Assembly: GCA_016185865.1 (NCBI GenBank)
Contig: JACPMU010000014.1
Coordinates: 1 to 5,803 of the forward strand
DNA length: 5,803 bases
Source: Candidatus Woesearchaeota archaeon
Lineage (GTDB): Archaea; Nanobdellota; Nanobdellia; Woesearchaeales; GW2011-AR4
Direction of reading: 5' to 3'
Of this stretch, positions 1 through 5,466 are shown one piece after another (positions within the stretch are counted from its first letter, which is position 1; every line of letters begins with the position of its first letter). The notes below the pieces were generated by a model. It was not told where the DNA came from and made no database searches. It was given only the letters and a program-made list of their open reading frames with translations. The position numbers and the translations under genes were made by a program.

Positions 1-1503
1 GAGGTTGCATTGGCAAAGGGCATGAAAGCCATCTACTACAGAAGGCCTGAAAAGGGCTTGAGAAAATTAAAGCTTGAGAGATTCTTTGATGAAACAACAA
101 TGAGCGTTCATTTGAGGGAGAATGTGCCTCCTTATGCAAAAAAAGGAATGCCGGGCAACTGGGAGTTCAAAGAATTAAGAAAAGCATTGCTAAGGCAGGA
201 TGAGATTCAGGATATGTCTAGAGAAATCATAGAAGACGCAAAGCTGCGCAAAGACGGCTTTATTGAGATTGAAAGAACAGGCTCAACCATAGTGCAGCTT
301 GGAACCTTCAGGATTGTCATCACAAGGCCTCCTTTTAGCGATGGATGGGAGATAACAGCTGTAAGGCCTGTCAAGAAATTAAGCCTAAGCGATTACAAGA
401 TGAGCGACAAATTAACAGAAAGGATAGCCAAGCAGGCAGAAGGTGTTCTTGTTGCAGGAGCTCCCGGAATGGGAAAAACAACATTTGCGCAGGCTTTGGC
501 AGAATACTATGCCGAGCAAAACAAGATAGTAAAGACAGTTGAAGCTCCAAGAGACTTGATTTTGCCGGAAAGAATAACACAATACGCTATCTCCTATGGT
601 GATGCGCAGGAAATACATGATATTCTTCTTCTTTCAAGGCCGGACTACACGATTTTTGACGAGATGAGAAACACAGATGACTTCAAGCTTTTTGCTGACT
701 TGAGATTGGCTGGAGTCGGCATGGTTGGAGTTGTGCATGCAACATCTCCAGTTGATGCAATCCAGAGATTTATCGGAAGAGTTGAAATGGGAGTGATTCC
801 GCAGGTGATTGACACAGTTATTTTCATCAAGAACGGGTTTGTCAACAAGGTTTTGGCCTTGAAAATGACTGTTAAAGTTCCGTCAGGAATGACAGAGGCT
901 GATCTTGCGCGCCCTGTTGTTGTTATCAATGATTTTGAAACAGGCAAATTAGAATACGAAATCTACACCTACGGCGAGCAGACAGTTGTGATTCCGGTGC
1001 AGGAAAGCAAAGGAAGAACCGGAGCGCACAAGCTTGCTGAAGCCACAATATTGTCTGAATTCCAGAAATACTCAAGAAATGTTGAGGTTGAGGTGCTTTC
1101 TGACAACAAATGCGTTGTCTACGTTCCTGAGGAGGACATAGCAAGGATAATAGGAAAGCAAGGAGCCACTATAACAAAAATTGAGGAAAGGCTCGGAATT
1201 GGCATTGATATCAAAAGCCTGGATGAAAAAGGTGATGCTAAAGGAGCTGCCTATAATGCTAAAGGCACTGCAAAAGAGCAAAGGGAAGTTCCTTTCCAGC
1301 TGGATTTCAAGAAAAACCAGCTTTTGATTGAGCTTGGAATGGACATGCAGAACAAAGATGTTGACATTTATGTTGGAGATGAATTCATTTTAAGCGCAAA
1401 AGCCGGCAAAACAGGCTTGATCAAGATAAAGAAAAGCAACAATATTGGAAGGCGCTTGATGGATGCCTTGAATAAAAAGGAGAAATTAAGGCTGGTGGTT
1501 TAA
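1..1503 (+). CDS. PIN-ATPase-KH protein (PilT-type ATPase, PINA-like), 5' partial
   Basis: The frame is open to base 1, so the gene starts upstream; the TTG at 10 is not its start. Residues below count from that TTG. The first residues (EVALAKGMKAIYY from base 1) look like the last strand and helix of a PIN domain, which would otherwise lie outside the window. Next come a linker (about 10-60), a secretion-ATPase/PilT-like RecA fold with Walker A GAPGMGKT at 150-157, Walker B with D217-E218, and a conserved-looking HAT at 243-245. A KH domain follows at about 370-402 with loop GKQG at 382-385, then a basic C-terminal domain (about 430-497). This order matches the archaeal PIN/KH ATPase family (COG1855 type). 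The Sulfolobus member PINA forms hexamers and promotes Holliday-junction branch migration; the same role here is inference. The stop lies 4 bp from the stop of the convergent gene. Family call is very sure; substrate is not. Confidence 0.93.
   Translation, partial: EVALAKGMKAIYYRRPEKGLRKLKLERFFDETTMSVHLRENVPPYAKKGMPGNWEFKELRKALLRQDEIQDMSREIIEDAKLRKDGFIEIERTGSTIVQLGTFRIVITRPPFSDGWEITAVRPVKKLSLSDYKMSDKLTERIAKQAEGVLVAGAPGMGKTTFAQALAEYYAEQNKIVKTVEAPRDLILPERITQYAISYGDAQEIHDILLLSRPDYTIFDEMRNTDDFKLFADLRLAGVGMVGVVHATSPVDAIQRFIGRVEMGVIPQVIDTVIFIKNGFVNKVLALKMTVKVPSGMTEADLARPVVVINDFETGKLEYEIYTYGEQTVVIPVQESKGRTGAHKLAEATILSEFQKYSRNVEVEVLSDNKCVVYVPEEDIARIIGKQGATITKIEERLGIGIDIKSLDEKGDAKGAAYNAKGTAKEQREVPFQLDFKKNQLLIELGMDMQNKDVDIYVGDEFILSAKAGKTGLIKIKKSNNIGRRLMDALNKKEKLRLVV
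1234..1275 (+). repeat. 21-bp in-frame tandem repeat in the KH/C-terminal linker
   Basis: Two adjacent 21-bp units encode DAKGAAY and NAKGTAK. The core ATGCTAAAGGAGCTGC (1235-1250) recurs as ATGCTAAAGGCACTGC (1256-1271), 14 of 16 bases the same. It sits between the KH domain and the C-terminal domain and probably lengthens a flexible, Ala/Gly/Lys-rich linker. This looks like a small in-frame duplication that has since diverged. Confidence 0.6.
1474..1478 (-). terminator. possible T-tract terminator of the GalT-like gene
   Basis: Read on the minus strand there is a run of five T about 30 bases past the GalT-like stop, inside the 3' end of the convergent PIN-ATPase gene. Archaeal termination commonly uses short U-runs without a hairpin. 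The run is short, so this is only a suggestion. Confidence 0.25.
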
Positions 1504-1507
1504 TTAT

Positions 1508-2683
1508 TTAATTAGGATGAAAATATTTGTGTAGTAATGATGCTGTTTGTGTAGGATGTGTTGGGACCGCAACAACACCGCCTGTGGTGTCATAAGAACC
1601 TTGCATATGATTGCTTCTCCTGTAGATTTCCGTCTGCATCATAAATCCATATGGCTCGCCTTTAAAAGTTGATTGGTGTGTTCTCATACCAACAGCTGTA
1701 ACTCCCATTTGCCTTAGTCCATGAAATATGCCTAGAAAGCTTCTAGCAGCTACAACAAGTTCATCCGGCATCTGTGTTGGGTCGTTACCCCAATAATCCA
1801 ATATATTTCCTCTTCCCTTGAAAATCACATTGGTATGATGAGGATATATAGGGGCATGCATTGCATGAACAAAAATTTGATCGTTGTCAAATATGTAAAG
1901 ATCTCTTCTCGCATTTTTGATTATGCTCATTAAATCCTCCATTAGTTGGTGCCCATCTACTCCAGAATTCATCATAATTTGCGCCATTCTATTTTCCCTT
2001 TGAAATTCCCCAATAGTCAGTATTCTTCCCCTGTGTGCATGCGGATGCGCTTCAGAAGCGCCTGCTTCCTTGCCAAAATTCATATAATCTATAATGCCAA
2101 CAGCCCCCAAGCTTCTGAAGTTCCATGCCAGCTGGTAAAGGCTGCTGAAATAGTTAACTACATCCTCAAAAGTAAGTTGTTCTAAGTCAAGTATATGGTC
2201 TGTGAAAATAGTAAGATGGTGGTCATGCAGCAATGGTCTTATGTTTGGAATGGATACAACTTGCCTGCCGGATGGCGTATAAAGATTTTGATGTGTAACT
2301 GGTTTGGGGGTTTTGGCTCCAATATTTTGATAGCAGAAATTGCATTCGGAGCTTCCTTTTTGTTTTGCAAGCAAAAGTATGTGCTCCAGTGTTTTTTTTG
2401 GGTTATCGGCAAAAGCATCAACAGCAGCAGTGCTGCCAAATGATTCTGACAACTTAATTGCAAATTTGTTCGCATCAACCCGTAACTCATTTCCTAAAAC
2501 TTGAGGTTCTTTCTCCCTATGCACTGCAATTTTTGAAGTGTGGCTGCCAAATATGTAGGGTCCGCTTCTTAGAATTAATGGATATTTTTTAGATGTTCCA
2601 TCAAGAGAAGTGCCAACAATAACTTCTGGAATCTCTTCAAAACTCAGCAGCCTGTCAAGAGATACTGCTTCTAAAGGCGTCAT
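1508..2683 (-). CDS. divergent GalT-like / HIT-superfamily nucleotidyltransferase or hydrolase
   Basis: A 391-residue protein resembling galactose-1-phosphate uridylyltransferase in its double-HIT plan. Visible features in order: a 110-residue N-terminal part without the usual GalT opening motif; C114-x2-C117, matching the GalT zinc cysteines; HDHH at 153-156, where GalT has another zinc-site histidine; GAS at 208-210 leading to HPHAH at 213-217, the active-site motif; and a C-terminal half (about 262-391) with the Q350-T-E-I-Y strand and a TGGVVAVPT stretch like the end of GalT. GalT normally has HPHxQ, the second His being the uridylylated nucleophile; here the Gln is His217, giving a true HxHxH triad as in HIT hydrolases. 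Substrate is therefore unknown: it could be a sugar-phosphate nucleotidylyltransferase, a phosphorylase or a nucleotide hydrolase. No Leloir-pathway gene is near. Gln codons are mostly CAA, unlike its neighbours. The ATG at 2683 is supported by a TATA box 30 bases upstream. Confidence 0.8.
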   Translation of the reverse strand: MTPLEAVSLDRLLSFEEIPEVIVGTSLDGTSKKYPLILRSGPYIFGSHTSKIAVHREKEPQVLGNELRVDANKFAIKLSESFGSTAAVDAFADNPKKTLEHILLLAKQKGSSECNFCYQNIGAKTPKPVTHQNLYTPSGRQVVSIPNIRPLLHDHHLTIFTDHILDLEQLTFEDVVNYFSSLYQLAWNFRSLGAVGIIDYMNFGKEAGASEAHPHAHRGRILTIGEFQRENRMAQIMMNSGVDGHQLMEDLMSIIKNARRDLYIFDNDQIFVHAMHAPIYPHHTNVIFKGRGNILDYWGNDPTQMPDELVVAARSFLGIFHGLRQMGVTAVGMRTHQSTFKGEPYGFMMQTEIYRRSNHMQGSYDTTGGVVAVPTHPTQTASLLHKYFHPN

Positions 2684-2717
2684 TATTCAAGAATCCTTGA
2701 GGATACTTCTTTAAATA
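2684..2717 (-). promoter_or_regulatory. promoter of the GalT-like gene
   Basis: On the minus strand TATTTAAA (2717 to 2710) is a good archaeal TATA box, preceded by purine-rich GCGGAAGG that could serve as a BRE. Its centre is about 30 bases before the ATG, which puts the transcription start within a few bases of the start codon, so the mRNA would be nearly leaderless. On the plus strand the same octamer reads TTTAAATA, so it could also serve serS with a leader of about 28 bases. Confidence 0.55.
2689..2708. promoter_or_regulatory. dyad-symmetric candidate operator
   Basis: AAGAATCC (2689-2696), spacer TTGA, then GGATACTT (2701-2708) form a 20-bp inverted repeat whose arms match at 7 of 8 positions. 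It fills the gap between the TATA box and the start codon of the GalT-like gene, the place where archaeal repressors often bind. A related sequence, AAGGAATTCTT, lies before serS at 2751-2761. The protein that would bind is unknown. Confidence 0.35.
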
Positions 2718-2736
2718 CCTTCCGCTTTCCGCAACC

Positions 2737-2766
2737 TTTTTATACATTTTAAGGAATTCTTTTGCT
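2737..2766 (+). promoter_or_regulatory. promoter of serS
   Basis: TTTTTATACA (2737-2746) is a TATA box centred about 25 bases before the ATG at 2767. This predicts a transcript starting at or next to the A of the start codon, that is, a leaderless mRNA. AAGGA at 2751-2755 lies 11 bases before the ATG and would act as a Shine-Dalgarno only if transcription began further upstream, for instance from TTTAAATA at 2710-2717. Confidence 0.6.
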
Positions 2767-4044
2767 ATGCTTGACATTAGATTCATTCGGGAGCATCCTG
2801 AAATTGTAAGGAAAGACCTTGAAAAGAGAAATGAGAAGGAAAAGCTTGAATGGCTTGATGACTTGCTGAAAAGCGATGCTGAATACAGGAAGCTGCTTCA
2901 GGAAAACCAAAGGCTGAGGCAGAGAAGAAACGAGATAACTGATGAGATAAACAGGCTGAAGAAGCAGGGCGAAGACATTAAAGGAAAAGTGCAGGAAGCT
3001 AAAGAGCTGCCTGAAAAAATCAAGCAAAGCGATGAAAAATCTGATGAATTAAAAAATAAAATTGAATATTACTTGATGAGGCTGCCAAACATTTTGCATG
3101 AATCTGTTCCTGTTGGAAAAGACGCCAATGATAATGCTGTTGTAAAGACATGGGGCGAGAAGCCAAAATTCAGCTTTGAATTAAAGCCTCATGGCGAATT
3201 GCTTCAGGAGCTTGGGCTTGCAAATTTTGAAAAGGCAGCAGAAGTAAGCGGCCATGGCTTCTATTACCTGATGGGCGACATTGCAAGGCTTGAACTGGCA
3301 TTGGTGAATTTTGCTGTTGATTTTCTGGCAAAAAAAGATTATCTCTTGGTTCAACCTCCTTTGATGATGAGAAGAAAGCCATATGAAGGCGTAACTGATT
3401 TAAAAGATTTCGAGACAATGATGTACAAGGTTGAAGATGAGGATTTATTATTAATTGCAACATCAGAGCATCCGATTGCAGCAATGCTCATGAACGAGAC
3501 TTTTGATGAAAAGCGGCTGCCAATGAAGTTCATCGGATTAAGCCCGTGCTTCAGGAAGGAGCTTGGAAGCCACAGCATTGACACAAGAGGCTTGTTTAGA
3601 GTGCATCATTTCAACAAGATAGAGCAGTTCATCTTCTGTAAGCCGGATGACTCATGGAAATTCCACGAGGAATTGTTGAAAAACGGCGAAGAGATATTCC
3701 AGCATCTAAAATTGCCCTATAGGGTTGTCAACATTTGCACAGGAGACATTGGAACAGTTGCTGCAAAAAAATACGACATAGAGGCATGGTTTCCTCGCGA
3801 GAATCTGTACAGGGAAGTCATAAGCTGCTCAAACTGCACATCCTACCAGGCAACAAGGTTGAATATAAAGTACAGGAAAGGAGAGGAAAAAGAGTTCATG
3901 CACACATTGAACAGCACGGCAGTAGCAACATCAAGGGCAATAAGAGCTATTGTCGAAAATTACCAGCAGAAAGACGGCTCAATAAAAGTTCCAATTGTAT
4001 TGCAGAAGTACATGGGAAAGAAAGTGATTGGAAAGAAAGAGTGA
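2767..4044 (+). CDS. serS: seryl-tRNA synthetase
   Basis: This cytoplasmic class II enzyme charges tRNA-Ser (and tRNA-Sec where present) with serine at ATP cost. At 425 residues it has the standard length of the common SerRS, not the rare methanogen type. It starts MLDIRFIREHPEIV, typical of the family. Residues about 28-105 are Lys/Glu/Arg/Gln-rich and form the long coiled-coil arm that grips the tRNA-Ser variable arm. The catalytic domain shows TSEHPIAAM (232-240), motif 2 beginning FRKELGS (262-268) with R263, DTRG at 272-275, then CSNCTSYQATR (354-364), and motif 3 with TSRAIRA (388-394) carrying R390. Motif 2 has VHHF (279-282) where VHQF is usual. It has its own TATA box and diverges from the GalT-like gene; the zinc-ribbon gene follows closely and may be co-transcribed. 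Confidence 0.98.
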   Translation: MLDIRFIREHPEIVRKDLEKRNEKEKLEWLDDLLKSDAEYRKLLQENQRLRQRRNEITDEINRLKKQGEDIKGKVQEAKELPEKIKQSDEKSDELKNKIEYYLMRLPNILHESVPVGKDANDNAVVKTWGEKPKFSFELKPHGELLQELGLANFEKAAEVSGHGFYYLMGDIARLELALVNFAVDFLAKKDYLLVQPPLMMRRKPYEGVTDLKDFETMMYKVEDEDLLLIATSEHPIAAMLMNETFDEKRLPMKFIGLSPCFRKELGSHSIDTRGLFRVHHFNKIEQFIFCKPDDSWKFHEELLKNGEEIFQHLKLPYRVVNICTGDIGTVAAKKYDIEAWFPRENLYREVISCSNCTSYQATRLNIKYRKGEEKEFMHTLNSTAVATSRAIRAIVENYQQKDGSIKVPIVLQKYMGKKVIGKKE

Positions 4045-4064
4045 TTTTTAGGAAATTTATAAAA

Positions 4065-4349
4065 ATGGCAAAAATACACTGGTTATTCTATATCGCAGTT
4101 GGATTATTCGTCTCAATTTCGTCATGGAGATTGAATTACGAAAAGCTGATCTTTTTCTTTTATATTGGATTATTTTTCATCTTGATTGGCATTCTGAAGC
4201 TGATTTTCAGTCTGATAAAAACAAAGATGAGCAAAAAGGAAAAAGTTCACCATAAAAGCCCGCAGCAGCATGTCAAGTACTGCCATAATTGCGGGGCTGC
4301 ATTAAGGCATCAGGCAAGATTCTGCACAAGATGCGGCGCAAAGGTTTAG
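4065..4349 (+). CDS. small membrane protein with C-terminal zinc ribbon
   Basis: A 94-residue protein of unknown function. Two hydrophobic helices at about 5-22 and 27-51 are joined by a very short turn, followed by a lysine-rich stretch (52-64) and a zinc ribbon, C73-x2-C76-x10-C87-x2-C90, ending GAKV. The positive-inside rule places both ends, and so the ribbon, in the cytoplasm. The ribbon is of the small double-CxxC type common at the ends of uncharacterised archaeal and bacterial membrane proteins. The ATG at 4065 lies 20 bp after the serS stop, with AGGA at 4050-4053 as a weak ribosome site. An in-frame GTG at 4041 overlaps the serS stop as GTGA and would add eight mostly basic and hydrophobic residues. 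No promoter separates it from serS, so translation as a serS-linked operon member is likely. I cannot name a role. Confidence 0.75.
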   Translation: MAKIHWLFYIAVGLFVSISSWRLNYEKLIFFFYIGLFFILIGILKLIFSLIKTKMSKKEKVHHKSPQQHVKYCHNCGAALRHQARFCTRCGAKV

Positions 4350-4386
4350 CAAAATATATAAATCATCAAAATTTTATAGACATAAA
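4350..4386 (+). promoter_or_regulatory. promoter of the orc1/cdc6 gene
   Basis: AAATATATAAA (4352-4362) is a strong archaeal TATA box centred about 30 bases before the ATG at 4387, preceded by A-rich sequence fitting a BRE. Transcription should begin about 3 bases before the ATG, giving an almost leaderless mRNA; no Shine-Dalgarno is seen. The whole 37-bp gap is very A+T-rich, but I see no paired ORB-like elements in it. Confidence 0.6.
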
Positions 4387-5466
4387 ATGTGCTCTCTGTT
4401 CAAGGACATTCTGGGAAGCTCTGAAAGCCTGTTCAGGGAGAAAAGCGACGTTCCCCTTGATTTTTCTTTCATACCGAAGCTTGTGCCATACAGGGAAAAG
4501 GAGCAAAGGGCAGTTGCAGCATGCATAAAGCCATTGTTCAGTGAAAAAACAGGCAGGCACTGCTTCATCTACGGCCAGCCAGGTGTAGGAAAAACAGTTG
4601 CATGCAGGCATCTTTTAAGGGAAATCCAGGAAGAGACTGATGATATAGCGCCTTTTTACATAAACTGCTGGAAGCACAATACCACTTACAAGATAGTGAT
4701 TGAAATATGCGATTTGATGGGCTTCAAGTTTGTTCAGAACAAGAAGACAGAAGAGTTGTTCAGGTGGATAAAGCAGAATTTAAACAAGAAATCCGTTGTT
4801 TTCGCGCTTGACGAATCAGACAAGCTTGAGGATTTGGATTTTCTTTACATGATACTTGAGGAGATAGAAAGAAAGGCAATAGTTTTGATAACAAATTACA
4901 AGGATTGGATAAATGAAGTAGAGGAAAGGATCAAGTCAAGGCTCATGCCTGAAATGATAGAATTCAAGCCTTACAGCCATGAGGAAACAAAAGGGATTTT
5001 GAAGCAGAGAATGGAATTTGCGTTCCAGCCCAATGTGTGGGAAAATAATGCATTTGACATCATAGCAAAGAAAGCAGCTGACATGGAGGACATAAGAACA
5101 GGCTTGTACCTGATGAAGCAGGCTGGATTGGCTGCAGAGGACAAATCATCAAGAAAAATAACCCTTGAGCATGCCAAGCTTGCGCTTGACAAAATAAAGG
5201 ATTTCAGCATTAAAAATAAGGACGAGCTTGCAGCGGACGAGCAGCTGATTCTGGACCTGGTAAAAAACAACTCCGGCAAAAGGATAGGTGATTTTTTCAG
5301 GCTGTACCAGGAAAGCGGAGGCAATCTTGTCTACAAGTCATTCCAGAGAAAGATAGGCAAGCTGGAAAAAAACAGGTTCATAGCTGTTGAGAAGACTGCA
5401 GGAGGAGATGATGGCAACACAACAATCATCAGGAGCATTTCCGAGAAAAAACTAACTGATTTCTAA
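4387..5466 (+). CDS. cdc6: Orc1/Cdc6-family AAA+ replication initiator
   Basis: This family recognises archaeal origins and loads the MCM helicase. The 359-residue protein has an N-terminal segment of family type (VPYREKEQ near 33-40), Walker A GQPGVGKT (63-70), Walker B FALDESDKL (139-147) with D142-E143, sensor 1 at ITNYKDW (168-174) with N170, likely arginine-finger region RIKSRL (181-186), and sensor 2 DIRTG (235-239) with R237. Residues about 284-350 form the C-terminal winged-helix DNA-binding domain. It is somewhat shorter than the usual roughly 400 residues. Sensor 2 has E234-D235 where GD is usual, but the arginine is kept. It has its own TATA box, and its stop codon overlaps that of the convergent gene by 4 bp. 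An alternative is a Cdc6-like ATPase without initiator function, but all main motifs are present. Confidence 0.88.
   Translation: MCSLFKDILGSSESLFREKSDVPLDFSFIPKLVPYREKEQRAVAACIKPLFSEKTGRHCFIYGQPGVGKTVACRHLLREIQEETDDIAPFYINCWKHNTTYKIVIEICDLMGFKFVQNKKTEELFRWIKQNLNKKSVVFALDESDKLEDLDFLYMILEEIERKAIVLITNYKDWINEVEERIKSRLMPEMIEFKPYSHEETKGILKQRMEFAFQPNVWENNAFDIIAKKAADMEDIRTGLYLMKQAGLAAEDKSSRKITLEHAKLALDKIKDFSIKNKDELAADEQLILDLVKNNSGKRIGDFFRLYQESGGNLVYKSFQRKIGKLEKNRFIAVEKTAGGDDGNTTIIRSISEKKLTDF
5446..5451 (-). terminator. possible T-tract terminator of the DLH-like gene
   Basis: Read on the minus strand there are six T in a row, beginning 11 bases past the stop of the DLH-like gene and lying inside the cdc6 coding sequence. 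This fits hairpin-free archaeal termination, but the run also encodes lysines of cdc6 and may be chance. Confidence 0.35.

Noticed and set aside
645..947. 100-codon minus-strand open frame inside the PIN-ATPase gene
   Set aside because: It lies wholly opposite the Walker B region of a clearly real gene, has no recognisable domain and no promoter.
1501..1514. TAATTA repeat at the convergent stop codons as a hairpin terminator
   Set aside because: All-A/T arms that are themselves palindromic would form a very weak stem; it is explained by two TAA stops in A+T-rich DNA.
2392..2399. Run of eight A (minus strand) in the GalT-like gene as a frameshift site
   Set aside because: The frame continues unbroken with family-like residues on both sides, so no slippage is needed to explain the protein.
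3735..4064. Upstream extension of the zinc-ribbon reading frame into serS
   Set aside because: The first 110 codons overlap the well-conserved C-terminal half of serS in another frame and look non-natural (basic, low complexity); the membrane protein begins at 4065 or, at most, 4041.
4350..4386. Possible replication origin beside cdc6
   Set aside because: Archaeal origins often adjoin orc1/cdc6, but the only non-coding DNA here is 37 bp holding a TATA box, with no repeated ORB-like G-rich elements. The downstream side is a coding overlap.
4971..5324. 117-codon minus-strand open frame inside cdc6
   Set aside because: It is opposite conserved sensor 2 and winged-helix coding sequence, and its Ser/Leu-rich translation is typical of a shadow frame.
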